NCBI GenBank assembly: GCA_039183205.1
Contig: JBCDBR010000002.1
Coordinates: forward strand, 62,001 to 126,000
DNA from: HKCCE3408 sp039183205
Lineage (GTDB): Bacteria; Pseudomonadota; Alphaproteobacteria; Rhodobacterales; Rhodobacteraceae
Reading direction: 5' to 3'
Length of the DNA: 64,000 nucleotides
The translations under genes and the position numbers were made by a program. Below are positions 50,379-60,061 of the stretch, one piece after another (position 1 is the first letter of the stretch; each line of letters starts with the position of its first letter). Under the pieces are notes generated by a model. The model saw only the letters and a program-made list of their open reading frames with translations, was not told the DNA's origin and ran no database searches.

Positions 50379-51404
50379 GTGCGTGGACGCAATCCTTTCG
50401 ACGGCAAGCCGCAGCTTACGTTGCGCGACGTTGCAGAAGTGGCTGGCGTATCGGAGATGACGGTCAGCCGCGTGCTGCGCAATCGAGACGATGTGTCGGT
50501 GAATACACGCAAGCGGGTCTTCGATGCCGCGCGCAACCTGGGCTATGTCCCCAATAAGATTGCCGGTGCTTTAGCGTCCAACAGGGTCAATTTGGTCGGC
50601 GTGATCATCCCGTCTTTGGCAAATATGGTTTTTCCTGACGTCCTGGCCGGTATTGACGAGGTCTTGAACGCCACGCCTTTGCAGCCCGTCGTTGGCACGT
50701 CGCAATACATGATGGAACACGAAGAGGCCGTGATCTACGAGATGCTGTCTTGGCGGCCATCGGGTTTGATCATTGCTGGCCTTGAACACACCGATGCCGC
50801 GCGAGCCATGATGAATGCAGCAGGGATACCCGTCGTCGAAGTGATGGATATTGACGGAACGCCGGTCGCGGCGGCGGTTGGGATCAGCCATATCGATGCC
50901 GGGCGGCAAATGGCCCAGGAAATAGTCGAACGCGGCTACCGCGAGATATGTTATCTGGGGGCTGCGACGTTGGGCGATCACCGCGCCCGCAAGCGGCTCG
51001 AAGGATTTGAGCTTGGTCTTGCGGAAGCTGGGTTGCACCTCAAAGACCGGCTGCTTTACGAAGGCGGATCGGGGTTTGCAACGGGTCGGGATATGACCCG
51101 CCAGATGCTCGAAAAGCATCCAGATATCGATTTCTTCTATTACAACACGGACCTTAACGCGGCAGGCGGGCTCCTTTATTGCCTTGAAATTGGGTTAGAT
51201 GTTCCCGGACGCATCGGGCTCGCGGGGTTTAACTCTTTCGATCTCTTGTCCGGTTTGCCGATGCGGCTTGCGACGATGGACAGCCGCCGCCAGGCGATCG
51301 GCCGGAAGGCGGCTGAATTGGTCGCGGCAAACGCGCTCACCGATGAACAGGTTGTTCTGACGCCTGCTTTCTTGCCGGGCGACACGGTCCGCGAGAAACG
51401 CTAA
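50379..51404 (+). CDS. LacI-family transcriptional regulator
   Basis: A 341-residue LacI/GalR repressor. The helix-turn-helix is LTLRDVAEVAGVSEMTVSRVL, followed by the hinge VPNKIAGALASNRVNLVGVI. The ligand domain has the usual periplasmic-binding-protein fold (YLGAATLGDHRARKRLEGF, LAGFNSFDLLSGLP). The pattern is close to gluconate-type GntR repressors, but the effector is unknown. GTG 50379 is likely, from GGGGCGAG just before it; GTG 50349 is possible. It ends five bases before the convergent sdaA stop. Confidence 0.9.
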   Translation: MRGRNPFDGKPQLTLRDVAEVAGVSEMTVSRVLRNRDDVSVNTRKRVFDAARNLGYVPNKIAGALASNRVNLVGVIIPSLANMVFPDVLAGIDEVLNATPLQPVVGTSQYMMEHEEAVIYEMLSWRPSGLIIAGLEHTDAARAMMNAAGIPVVEVMDIDGTPVAAAVGISHIDAGRQMAQEIVERGYREICYLGAATLGDHRARKRLEGFELGLAEAGLHLKDRLLYEGGSGFATGRDMTRQMLEKHPDIDFFYYNTDLNAAGGLLYCLEIGLDVPGRIGLAGFNSFDLLSGLPMRLATMDSRRQAIGRKAAELVAANALTDEQVVLTPAFLPGDTVREKR

Positions 51405-51408
51405 ACGT

Positions 51409-52824
51409 TCAGCATTCCGGCAGATTGACCGCAAGACCGCCCTGGCTGGTTTCTTTGTACCGTGTGGACATGTCAATGCCGGTCTGCCGCATGGCTTCGA
51501 TGCAATTGTCGAGCGGCATGAAATGGGCGCCATCCCCGCGCAAGCTTAACGACGCAGCCGAGACGGCCTTGATCGCGCCCAGGCCGTTGCGCTCAATACA
51601 AGGCACTTGGACAAGCCCACCGACCGGGTCGCAGGTCATTCCTAGATGATGTTCCAACGCGATCTCAGCGGCATTTTCGACCTGCGCATTTGTGCCGCCC
51701 AAGGCCGCGCAGAGCCCTGCCGCCGCCATTGCCGCGGCCGATCCAACCTCGCCCTGGCAGCCGACCTCGGCCCCGGAAATGGAGGCATTGTGCTTGATCA
51801 AGCCCCCGATCGCTGCCGCCACCATAAGATAATCCAACGCACCGTCCGCAGTGGCGCCGATGCAATGGCTTTCATAGTATTTCAAAACCGCGGGCACGAC
51901 ACCGGCTGCACCATTGGTCGGCGCCGTGACAACGCGGGCGCCTGCTGCGTTTTCCTCGTTGACCGCCATGGCATAGACGCTCAACCAATCGTTAACGGTA
52001 TGGGGCTGCACAATGTTGCGCCCGGCCTCAGCTATGAGCTGTTCGTGAATCGCCTTCGCGCGACGCTTTACCTGCAAGCCACCAGGTAAAATACCGTCTT
52101 GGGTTAAACCACGGTCGAGACAGGCACGCATAGCATTGGCAATACCGGTTACTTTGTCCCGCAAAACAGGCTCAGGGCGCTGTTTGCGTTCGTTTGCCCA
52201 TTTCATTTCAGCAATGCTCAAGCCAGAGGCAGCGCCCATCTCCAACATCTCGACCGCGGAGCCAAAAGGATAGGGAAAACCCTCGGCCTCCTTTGCCGCA
52301 TGCAAGCTCTCCGCGCCACCTTGCGCTTGGCGCACAAGCTCGCCAGCTGTCAAAACAAAACCGCCACCGATCGAATAGTAGGTTTCTTCCAGCGCCAAAT
52401 GACCGGCCGCATCAAATGCCCGAAGGACCATTCCGTTGGCATGTCCGGGCAGCGGCGGTCCATAATCGAAAATAAGATCGTCGTCGGGGCGAAACCGAAG
52501 CGGTGGCAATCCGTCCGGCTGCACAAGACCCGTTCGGCGGACATCTGCTTCGATCATCTCGGCAGCATCGGGGTCCAGTGTCGCGGGTTCATTCCCGGCC
52601 AATCCCAAAATGACCGCCCGGTCGGTTGCATGGCCCTTGCCGGTGAAGGCCAAGGACCCATGCAAGGTACAGCTTAACGACGCGGGTGCACCGGCCCCCG
52701 GTTCCAAGTCTCGACCGATGCGCAAATCGCCGAGAAACCGTGCCGCCGCGCTCATCGGTCCCATCGTGTGGGACGAGGACGGACCGACACCGATCTTAAA
52801 GATATCGACGATGCTGAGAAACAT
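51409..52824 (-). CDS. sdaA: L-serine ammonia-lyase (L-serine deaminase)
   Basis: A 471-residue iron-sulfur L-serine dehydratase that makes pyruvate and ammonia. The N-terminal beta domain starts SIVDIFKIGVGPSSSHTMGPM; the catalytic domain carries the 4Fe-4S cysteines in EVGCQGEVGSAAAM and MTCDPVGGLVQVPCIERN. Single-chain type, as in E. coli SdaA. ATG 52824 follows GGGCGG. It is divergent from the dimethylglycine dehydrogenase-like gene across 149 bases, which may share regulation. Confidence 0.95.
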   Translation of the reverse strand: MFLSIVDIFKIGVGPSSSHTMGPMSAAARFLGDLRIGRDLEPGAGAPASLSCTLHGSLAFTGKGHATDRAVILGLAGNEPATLDPDAAEMIEADVRRTGLVQPDGLPPLRFRPDDDLIFDYGPPLPGHANGMVLRAFDAAGHLALEETYYSIGGGFVLTAGELVRQAQGGAESLHAAKEAEGFPYPFGSAVEMLEMGAASGLSIAEMKWANERKQRPEPVLRDKVTGIANAMRACLDRGLTQDGILPGGLQVKRRAKAIHEQLIAEAGRNIVQPHTVNDWLSVYAMAVNEENAAGARVVTAPTNGAAGVVPAVLKYYESHCIGATADGALDYLMVAAAIGGLIKHNASISGAEVGCQGEVGSAAAMAAAGLCAALGGTNAQVENAAEIALEHHLGMTCDPVGGLVQVPCIERNGLGAIKAVSAASLSLRGDGAHFMPLDNCIEAMRQTGIDMSTRYKETSQGGLAVNLPEC

Positions 52825-52973
52825 GCCGCCCGTCTTACGCCGCGGGATGCACCCACGCCACGCGGAAAACGACCTGGCAAGGCAGCCATGCGGCGCCATG
52901 GGGGCGCTTTGTGGAAGACAGGGCGCGCAAAATCACCTAGCCGAAACCAAAGTGGAATGTCGGGGGACAAGCT

Positions 52974-55409
52974 GTGAAGCAAAGCACGAAGGTTGTGGTT
53001 ATTGGCGGCGGAATTGCCGGTTGCGCGACGCTTTACCATCTTACCCAGGAAGGTTGGGACGATGTCATGCTGCTCGAACGGGATGAGCTGACATCCGGCA
53101 CGACCTGGCACTCCGCCGCGCAAGTTACGAATTTTGGGACAAACCAAACGATGATCGGCCTGAAAAGCCATTCGATCGCGCTTTATCGGATGCTTGCCGA
53201 GGACCCAGACTACCCAATCAACTACCATTACGGCGATGGCGGCATCCGATTGGCCAACACCGAGGACCAAATGGACGGTTATCGCCATTTTGCCTCGATG
53301 GCGCGAGGGATGGGCGTGGACTTTGAGATCATCGATGCGGCGGAATGCGCGCGCCGCCACCCGTTGATTTCCACCGACAATCTGATCGGCGGACTTTGGG
53401 ATCCCCATGACGGTGACATTGATCCCGCGCAGTTGTGCCAAGCCCTTGCGCGCCGGGCACGCGCCGCTGGCGCAGAGATCCACCGAAACACAGAGGTTTC
53501 GGGGCTCCGGCAACGCGCGGATCATAGCTGGCTGGTTGAGACCACCCGCGGAGAAATCCACACCGAAATTATCGTGAATGCGGGCGGTTACCGCGTCAAT
53601 GAAATCGCCGCGATGATGGGGGTGCATCATCCCGTCGTGTCAATGGAACATCAATACTTTGTCACCGATGAAATCGCCGCCATTCGCGATGCTGGCCACC
53701 GCATGCCGCTATTGCGTTGTCCGATCAGCGATTATTATTGCCGACAGGAAAGGAACGGTCTTTTGGTCGGGTTTTACGAACAAGACTGCAAGGCTTGGGG
53801 GCTCGATGGAATTGACCCGCATTTTTCGAACGCGCTGTGTCCCAATGATCTGGACCGTGTCACAGACGTCCTGGAAGATGCGTTCGAACGGATGCCTGCG
53901 CTGACGGAGGTGGGCATCCATACGATCGTGAATGGACCAATTACCTACACGATCGACGGCGCGCCGCTGGTGGGGCCGGTGCCAGGCAAACGCAATGCGT
54001 TTTGCATTGTGGGCCTGCGCGCAGGCCTGGGCGAGGGCGGCGGGCATGGTTGGCTGCTGGCACAACAGATCGTGCATGGTGAGGCATGTTACGACACGTG
54101 GGTCCTCGATCCTCGGCGCTTTACGGGGCATGGTAATGCGGAGCTTGCAGCGCTCAAGGCGGTTGAAGATTACCAAAACGAATTCCGGTTTCATTTCCCC
54201 CATGAACATCGACCTGCGGGGCGGCCGGCCAAAACAACGCCCCTAACAGCCGTCTTGGCCGCCGAAGGCGCGGCGTTCACGGTGGTCAATGGCTGGGAAC
54301 GTCTGGATTACATCAAGCCTGATGACAGCTACTCCGAGCCGCATAGCTTTCGCTTCACGGACGTCGAAGACATCGTCGCGAATGAGGTCGCCGCTGTCCA
54401 TAACGGCGTCGGCCTGAGCGAGATCTGCGGCTTCAACCGTCTGGAAATCACTGGCGCCGACAGGCACCGCTTTCTCGATCGCATGATCTGTGGGCGCCTT
54501 GAAAATCGGCCTGGGCGCGTCGGCCTCGGGTATCTCTTGAACCACAAGGGCATGCTCAAGTCTGAGGCAACCTTGGCCAATTTGCCGGCTACCGATCGCG
54601 GCCCCGACAGAGTTTGGTTCGGGTCAGCCGCCGCGGCTGAGTGCCATGATTTCGATTGGCTGTCGGCGCATTGCGAGACGGACGAAGACATTCGGATCCG
54701 ATCCTTGACCAACGATATGACGATCCTTCTTCTCGCCGGGCCAAAAGCGCGTGACGTGCTCTCCGATGCTGCGCGGGGCGATTGGTCTGATGCGGCGTTT
54801 TCGTGGCTCTCGGCGCGCGAATGCTTCGTCGGTATTGCGCCGGCGACTGTCCTAGCGGTCAGTTTCTCCGGCGAGCGGGCATATGAGATCCATGTGCCCA
54901 ATGCCCATCTCTACGCCGCCTACCTTGCACTTAAGGAGGCCGGTGGGCGCTATGGAATGACGCTGTTTGGCGCCCGGGCGATTGAATCGATGCGGATTGA
55001 AAAGCGCTTTCTGCATTGGAAGGCTGATATCCTGACTGAATTTGACCCCTTTGAGACCGGCCTGGAGCGCTTTGTTAAGATGGAAAAACAAGGTTTTGTC
55101 GGAAGGGATGCGTTGGAACTGCGTCAGGCGCGCGGGCCGCAAAAGTGTCTTGTCACGCTCCACTTGACCGCAGCGGACCGACCAGCACATCCAGGTGCTT
55201 CGGTCCTAGAAGGCAACAACGTCGTGGGAACCGTAACCTCTGGTTCCATGGGGCACCGCACGGGAAAGAACCTTGCCTTGGCTTTCGTCGCGCCGGACCG
55301 CGCTGCTTCAGGCACACAGCTCATGCTTGACCTCCTGGGTCGCAAATGCCCCGCAGAGGTCGCAGCGCCCGTAACCTTTGATCCAGCCTTCTTGTTGCTT
55401 CGGGGTTAG
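52974..55409 (+). CDS. FAD-dependent dehydrogenase fused to GcvT domain (dimethylglycine/sarcosine dehydrogenase type)
   Basis: An 811-residue fusion. The N-terminal DAO-type FAD domain starts VVVIGGGIAGCATLYHLTQEG; the His in SGTTWHSA is where FAD is covalently bound in dimethylglycine and sarcosine dehydrogenases. From about residue 430 a GcvT/aminomethyltransferase (folate-binding) domain follows, with GFNRLEITGADRHRFLDRM, RIRSLTNDMTILLLAGPKARD and the C-terminal GTVTSGSMGHRTGKNLALAFV. It should oxidise an N-methyl group and pass it to tetrahydrofolate. GTG start 52974 follows GGGGACA. The substrate (dimethylglycine, sarcosine or another N-methyl amine) is inferred. Confidence 0.88.
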   Translation: MKQSTKVVVIGGGIAGCATLYHLTQEGWDDVMLLERDELTSGTTWHSAAQVTNFGTNQTMIGLKSHSIALYRMLAEDPDYPINYHYGDGGIRLANTEDQMDGYRHFASMARGMGVDFEIIDAAECARRHPLISTDNLIGGLWDPHDGDIDPAQLCQALARRARAAGAEIHRNTEVSGLRQRADHSWLVETTRGEIHTEIIVNAGGYRVNEIAAMMGVHHPVVSMEHQYFVTDEIAAIRDAGHRMPLLRCPISDYYCRQERNGLLVGFYEQDCKAWGLDGIDPHFSNALCPNDLDRVTDVLEDAFERMPALTEVGIHTIVNGPITYTIDGAPLVGPVPGKRNAFCIVGLRAGLGEGGGHGWLLAQQIVHGEACYDTWVLDPRRFTGHGNAELAALKAVEDYQNEFRFHFPHEHRPAGRPAKTTPLTAVLAAEGAAFTVVNGWERLDYIKPDDSYSEPHSFRFTDVEDIVANEVAAVHNGVGLSEICGFNRLEITGADRHRFLDRMICGRLENRPGRVGLGYLLNHKGMLKSEATLANLPATDRGPDRVWFGSAAAAECHDFDWLSAHCETDEDIRIRSLTNDMTILLLAGPKARDVLSDAARGDWSDAAFSWLSARECFVGIAPATVLAVSFSGERAYEIHVPNAHLYAAYLALKEAGGRYGMTLFGARAIESMRIEKRFLHWKADILTEFDPFETGLERFVKMEKQGFVGRDALELRQARGPQKCLVTLHLTAADRPAHPGASVLEGNNVVGTVTSGSMGHRTGKNLALAFVAPDRAASGTQLMLDLLGRKCPAEVAAPVTFDPAFLLLRG

Positions 55410-55969
55410 TCAAAGGCAATGAAACTCGACCCCAAATCCGCCGTTTCCTTGTCACCTACGGTTGCCCTCCAATTTGCAAATGGTCGTAAAGGACAGTTAA
55501 GCCGGGCACAGCCGAGACGATCCGACCACCTGCGCCGGACACGGCACGCTGGCGGCGCCGATACCGCGAAGCTGAGATAACCAAGCATCCTAAACCAGCG
55601 ATCGTCGCTGGCGGGAGGTGGCGCGCCACGCGGCCTTCGGTTCGAGGCCAGGCCGGGTTTCGACTGGATGCGCTGGTGTCGCTTCATGGCGATGCTGTGC
55701 GAAGCTGAAACCGGACAATACCGTCAGTGCCGATGCACCGAAAAAATCCCAAAACCCACATGGAGGCTACGACCAACAGTTCGAATGCGCACCGGGTTTC
55801 TTGGCAAAGCCTTGCAAAATTTGGATATATGGCAGGGCAGTCGACAAACAGATCAGCTAAAGGCTCGCGTTTTCAGGACGCATTCTCTTCCGTCCCAATG
55901 AAAGATGTCGAACCCCACAAGCGTCTGAAGCCTTAAGGCTTTTGGGGACCGGCGGCTTTGAAGGAAAAA
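55410..55969. other. Gene-poor stretch of about 560 bases
   Basis: Between the dehydrogenase and tRNA-Arg(ACG) I see no gene I can support. Short frames of 70-90 codons exist on both strands but lack ribosome sites and family-like sequence. A perfect inverted repeat AAGCCTTAAGGCTT lies at 55928-55941 with T residues after it. No duplicate of the tRNA 3' end that would mark an integration site was found by eye. Confidence 0.5.
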
Positions 55970-56046
55970 TGGCGCGCTGGGGAGGATTCGAACCCCCGAC
56001 CCCTTGATTCGTAGTCAAGTACTCTATCCAGCTGAGCTACCAGCGC
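55970..56046 (-). tRNA. tRNA-Arg (anticodon ACG)
   Basis: A complete minus-strand cloverleaf. The acceptor GCGCUGG pairs with CCAGCGC, the anticodon loop CUACGAA gives ACG (inosine-34 type reading CGN), the T-loop is UUCGAAU and CCA is encoded. It lies between the histidine kinase end and the gene-poor stretch. Confidence 0.96.
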
Positions 56047-56100
56047 GTGCGGCGCGGGTGTAGCGCTGGTGCCCATGGGGCGCAAGTGGAAAAGGTAAGA

Positions 56101-57483
56101 CTACGCCGCGCTACCTGCGGGGAGGCAGATGCGAAAGGTGGTGCCCTCGGGGCCTGTATGATCAAGCTCCAACACGCCACCGTGCCCTTTCACCAATTCC
56201 GATGCAATCACCAAGCCAAGGCCTGAACCGCCTTTGCGGGCCGTGCCCTGAAAGGGTTGGAACAGGTGGTCACGCGCCTTTTGGGGCAACCCAGGACCAT
56301 TATCGCTGACGTAGATCTCCCAGGTTTCGTCGCCCGCCGCGGCGCGCACTTCAACCGCACCGGCCTCGCCTGAGGCAACAATCGCTTGCCGCGCATTGCG
56401 GATGAGATTGGCCAAGACGCGGTACATCTGCTCTGGATCGATCCGCGCAGCCAATCCTGGCTCAACATTGGCGGTGTAGGTGACATTCGCGCCGTCCGAA
56501 GCGATGCTTTCGTTTTCGACGACCTCGTCGATGAGTTCGCCGAGATCCACTCGGGTCAACCGCGGCGGCGGCTCCTCTGCGCGTCCAAAGGCCAAGGCGC
56601 TTTCGCATAAATTGACCGCGCGGCTCAACGAATTCACCAAGCGCGGCGTCACCCGCCGGACACCGGGATCTTCGGATGCTTCCAGCCGGTCCGCAACAAG
56701 GGTCGCCACATTGAGAATGTTGCGCAAGTCATGACTAATTTTGGCGACCGCTTCGCCCAGCCGGGCCAAACGCTCGCGCTGCTTAAGAGCACCGGTCAGA
56801 TCGGTCTGTAAGGCTTGCAAAGCCTCTTCTGCGTCGGTCAACTCCCGGACACCGGCACGCACTTCGATGATCCGATTGGCGTCCTCGGGGGCTTCTGCAT
56901 ATAGCGCCATGTGGCTGACCACCCGTTTGATTGGCATGACCATCAGCCGCCGCACCGCAAAGAACAATAATGCCGCTGTGATAACGGAGATGACAAGCGA
57001 GAGGATGAGGATGCGAACACCGTAGTCGATCATCGCCATGCGCATCGGCGCCGTTTCCATGGTCACATCAATCAGGAGGCCGGCATCACGAACGGGATTG
57101 CCGATGACCCGGATCGTCTGGTCTTCCGCCGTGATGAGACGGCTCAATCCGTCTTGCATAAGCTCCCAAGCGGTTGCGTCACGCAGATCGAATGAGGCGG
57201 AGACAGGCGCAATCTCAGGCGCTGACAGCATAAGTTGGCTGAAATCCGAGCGCCGAAGCGCGACATTCAGAACGCCTGCATTGTCCAGTAATTCGTCGTT
57301 GAGCTCTTGGTCGACCATGCCGCCACCGGCCAAAACCGCCAAGGAGGCAATCTGTGCGCGTTCTAGCCGCGCAATCAAATAATCCTGCCGGAACCGTGCA
57401 ATTGAGGGCACAAAGATCATGATCTCCGCCAACATAACGAAGACAACGGTCAGGACCAAAAATCGCCCCGATAGTGAATTCAC
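56101..57483 (-). CDS. Sensor histidine kinase
   Basis: A 460-residue membrane kinase. Two transmembrane helices (residues ~8-30 and ~165-187) flank a ~130-residue periplasmic sensor; a HAMP-like linker follows with MPIKRVVSHMALYAEAPED. The phosphoacceptor His is in AKISHDLRNILN; the ATPase has NLIRNARQA, DNGPGLP and GGSGLGLVIASELV. GTG 57483 follows GGGAGGG. No response regulator is adjacent. Its start is 22 bases downstream of the oxidoreductase stop on the same strand, so it may be transcribed with it. Confidence 0.9.
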   Translation of the reverse strand: MNSLSGRFLVLTVVFVMLAEIMIFVPSIARFRQDYLIARLERAQIASLAVLAGGGMVDQELNDELLDNAGVLNVALRRSDFSQLMLSAPEIAPVSASFDLRDATAWELMQDGLSRLITAEDQTIRVIGNPVRDAGLLIDVTMETAPMRMAMIDYGVRILILSLVISVITAALLFFAVRRLMVMPIKRVVSHMALYAEAPEDANRIIEVRAGVRELTDAEEALQALQTDLTGALKQRERLARLGEAVAKISHDLRNILNVATLVADRLEASEDPGVRRVTPRLVNSLSRAVNLCESALAFGRAEEPPPRLTRVDLGELIDEVVENESIASDGANVTYTANVEPGLAARIDPEQMYRVLANLIRNARQAIVASGEAGAVEVRAAAGDETWEIYVSDNGPGLPQKARDHLFQPFQGTARKGGSGLGLVIASELVKGHGGVLELDHTGPEGTTFRICLPAGSAA

Positions 57484-57505
57484 CCTGCCCTCCCTTAGGC
57501 AAATG

Positions 57506-58918
57506 TCAGAACCGCTGGACAAAGCGCACAAGGCGCTTAACCGTCGGGTTTTCGAACAGCTTTGGCGAAAAGTACGCCCCGGCCGCCCTTTTGTTAATTT
57601 CGCCGAGCGTCGGGTAAGGTGCAACCATCCCTGCGATAGCAGACATTTTTAGTTTGCTTGCAATCGCCAATGCCCATGTCTGGATTAACTCACCCGCTTG
57701 CGGCCCAACGATCGTCGCGCCAACGGGGCGGCCTTTGACGACCATAACCTTCGCAAACCCATCGGTTTGGCCCGTCGCAATGGCGCGGTCGTTGCCGGCG
57801 AAATCTGCGGACACAACCTCGAGCGCCGAGCCATGCGTCTTGCGCGCCTGCGCTTCGGTCAGACCGACTTGTGCAAGTTCCGGATCTGTATAGGTGGCCC
57901 AAGGAATATGGTTTGTGCGTGCCTTTGCGGGTAATCCAAACAGCATCGGCCGGATGATCACACCCGCATGGTAGCCTGCGACATGTGTGAATTGCGCACC
58001 ACCGGCAGCGTCGCCCAAGGCATAGACACGCTTGTTGGTTGTCGAACGCAAATCGTCGCCGACGCGGACGCCCTTTCGATCGAATGCAATTCCGCCGGCC
58101 TCAAGTCCGAGATGATCGGTTTTGACCTCTCGCCCCACGGCAATCAGTAAATGGCTGCCGACAAAATCTTGACCGTCGTCGGTATGCACCTCGATGGCAC
58201 CGGGCGCGCCGGAAACGCGGCACACCTGCGCGCCCTCGACAATCTCCACGCCTTCGCCGCGAAGCCGAGACAGAACCAAGGCTGCGGCTTCGGGATCTTC
58301 TTTCGAAAGCGCCTTTTGCGCCTCAAGGACCACGACTTCGGACCCAAGCCTGCAATGCGCCTGCGCCATCTCCATTCCAATGGGACCGCCCCCGATGACA
58401 ATCAACCGATCCGGCCGCGCCATGAGGTCAAATACAGTCTCATTTGTCAGATAGGGAGTGTCTTCAAGGCCAGGGATCGGCGGAATATAAGGGCGTGATC
58501 CGGTTGCAATGACAAATCGGCGCGCGCGGATCACAGTATCGCCCGCTTGAACCTCGGTCGGCGAGGTGAAGTGGCCAAATTCGCGAATAACCCGCACGCC
58601 AAGCCCTTCGAACCGTTCCTGGCTGTCATGCGGTTCGATTGCGGCAATGGTTGCACGGACATGCGCCTTGGCGGCCGCGAAATCCGGATCAGGGGCGTAG
58701 CCGTTGATCCCAAAGGCCGCGGTGCCGGTATCGAACGCTTTATGGCCTGCCGCCAAGAGTGCTTTGGAGGGTACGCAGCCATAGTTCAGGCAATCCCCAC
58801 CCATTTTGTGGCCCTCAAGTAAAACCACTTTGGCACCCATCTGGACAGCGCCTGAAGCAACAGACAGCCCTCCGGACCCTGCGCCGATGACGCAGATGTC
58901 GGCCTCGATCCGTGTCAT
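57506..58918 (-). CDS. Pyridine-nucleotide-disulfide oxidoreductase (mercuric/glutathione reductase-like)
   Basis: A 470-residue flavoenzyme of the dihydrolipoamide dehydrogenase family. FAD motif ICVIGAGSGGLSVA, redox disulfide Cys43/Cys48 in GGDCLNYGCVPSK, NAD(P) motif LIVIGGGPIGMEMAQ and the second FAD motif YALGDAAGGAQFTH are all present, and the C-terminal dimer region ends PTLGEINKRAAG. It lacks a MerA heavy-metal domain and the extra C-terminal cysteines of MerA. Substrate is unknown; it is adjacent to a TVP38-type membrane protein, an association I have seen often. Its ATG begins one base after the TVP38-like stop (58920-58922). Confidence 0.88.
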   Translation of the reverse strand: MTRIEADICVIGAGSGGLSVASGAVQMGAKVVLLEGHKMGGDCLNYGCVPSKALLAAGHKAFDTGTAAFGINGYAPDPDFAAAKAHVRATIAAIEPHDSQERFEGLGVRVIREFGHFTSPTEVQAGDTVIRARRFVIATGSRPYIPPIPGLEDTPYLTNETVFDLMARPDRLIVIGGGPIGMEMAQAHCRLGSEVVVLEAQKALSKEDPEAAALVLSRLRGEGVEIVEGAQVCRVSGAPGAIEVHTDDGQDFVGSHLLIAVGREVKTDHLGLEAGGIAFDRKGVRVGDDLRSTTNKRVYALGDAAGGAQFTHVAGYHAGVIIRPMLFGLPAKARTNHIPWATYTDPELAQVGLTEAQARKTHGSALEVVSADFAGNDRAIATGQTDGFAKVMVVKGRPVGATIVGPQAGELIQTWALAIASKLKMSAIAGMVAPYPTLGEINKRAAGAYFSPKLFENPTVKRLVRFVQRF

Positions 58919-58919
58919 G

Positions 58920-59654
58920 TTAGATGCCTTTCTTGCCGCGGATGAGTTTGAGCAAAATAGGCAACGCCGCAAGCGCGCAAAGCCCAAGGATCGGCAAAAG
59001 AATGTTCGGCTCGAATATGATGCCGAGATCGGGCGTCTCACGGCGCTCGAATATCTCGCTCAAACCCGCGCCGACGGAGGTATAGACGATACCTCCGGGG
59101 ATAATCCCGAGAAATGTCGAAACCACGAACCGGCTGAGCGTGACGCCAAAAATGGACGGCAAGATATTTGCCACAAAAAACGGCACAGCCGGTACCAGGC
59201 GCATCAGAAAAAGCATCGACCATTGATTTTCATCGATGCCGGCTTTGATACGTCGGACGACGCCTTCGGAGGCATCGAAACGGGCGCTCAGGCGCGCGCC
59301 GAAGCCCCAGCGCGCGGCCAGAAAAATCGCGGTGGCACCAAGTGTGGCGGCCGTCACGTTAAAGAGGGTGCCGGGGAAAGTCGCAAACAGGAACCCGCCT
59401 GTGAGCGTCGCAATGGTCGCGCCCGGCAAGGAAAACGCGACAATCAAGATGTAGATGACCATGAAGACGGCGACCGTGGCTGCGTAGTTGGCGTCGCGAA
59501 ACGCGATAAGCCGGTCTCGGTTTTCGGCCAAGGCTTCGAAACTTAAGTGCTCGCCCAGAAACACCCAGCCCGCCACTGCGCCGAGCGCAATGATGGCAAG
59601 CGGAACCAGCCGCGTAAGTCCTGTTGCAGGCTTTGGCGAGAGTGTATCTGACAT
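58920..59654 (-). CDS. TVP38/TMEM64 family membrane protein
   Basis: A 244-residue integral membrane protein of the TVP38/TMEM64 (VTT-domain, DedA-like) family. About six hydrophobic segments are seen. The family core SLPGATIATLTGGFLFATFPGTLFN and the re-entrant VPAVPFFVANILPSIFGVTLSRF-type segment are clear, with GIIPGGIVYTSVG near the end. Such proteins are proposed lipid transporters or scramblases. GGAGG is six bases before the ATG. Operon with the disulfide oxidoreductase and perhaps the kinase. Confidence 0.88.
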   Translation of the reverse strand: MSDTLSPKPATGLTRLVPLAIIALGAVAGWVFLGEHLSFEALAENRDRLIAFRDANYAATVAVFMVIYILIVAFSLPGATIATLTGGFLFATFPGTLFNVTAATLGATAIFLAARWGFGARLSARFDASEGVVRRIKAGIDENQWSMLFLMRLVPAVPFFVANILPSIFGVTLSRFVVSTFLGIIPGGIVYTSVGAGLSEIFERRETPDLGIIFEPNILLPILGLCALAALPILLKLIRGKKGI

Positions 59655-59826
59655 TCGAAACCTCCAGTCTCTGACATGACGGATAGTTTGATCCGAAAAA
59701 AGGCCCATGCGCGCACGATCACGCGGCGTTGATGTGGTGTGACGAAAATCGCCTGATAGGACGGTGTTCGTAACATTCAGCCGGTTAATTGTTTCACTCA
59801 CGATCCAATTAATGGACGCTGAATTG

Positions 59827-59855
59827 TTGACAGATCTGGCGGGCCTGTCTATGCC
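59827..59855 (+). promoter_or_regulatory. Sigma-70-type promoter of rpmH-rnpA-yidD
   Basis: A perfect -35 TTGACA (59827-59832) and TATGCC (59850-59855) are 17 bases apart. The predicted start is near 59862, about 50 bases before rpmH. Confidence 0.65.
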
Positions 59856-59912
59856 GCGACCTCTATCAGAATCTATGCGCGGATGCGCCGCGCACCGCCA
59901 GGAGCGAGACAG

Positions 59913-60050
59913 ATGTCGAAACGCACCTTTCAACCGTCAAACCTGGTCCGCAAGCGTCGGCACGGGTTCCGTGCCCGCATGGCGACAAAGGCAGGCCGGA
60001 AACTGCTGAACGCACGTCGGGCGCGCGGCCGGAAATCGCTGAGCGCCTGA
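59913..60050 (+). CDS. rpmH: 50S ribosomal protein L34
   Basis: A 45-residue, very basic ribosomal protein, KRTFQPSNLVRKRRHGFRAR then ATKAGRKLLNARRARGRKSLSA. It matches L34 throughout; residue two adds one serine compared with many. CAGGAG lies about ten bases before ATG 59913. It is the first gene of the conserved rpmH-rnpA-yidD group. Confidence 0.97.
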   Translation: MSKRTFQPSNLVRKRRHGFRARMATKAGRKLLNARRARGRKSLSA

Positions 60051-60061
60051 GGACCTGAGCC

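Noticed and set aside
55618..55936. Short open frames of about 70-80 codons in the gene-poor stretch
   Set aside because: No ribosome site, no signal peptide or family-like motif, and several overlapping frames compete. Not supportable as genes.
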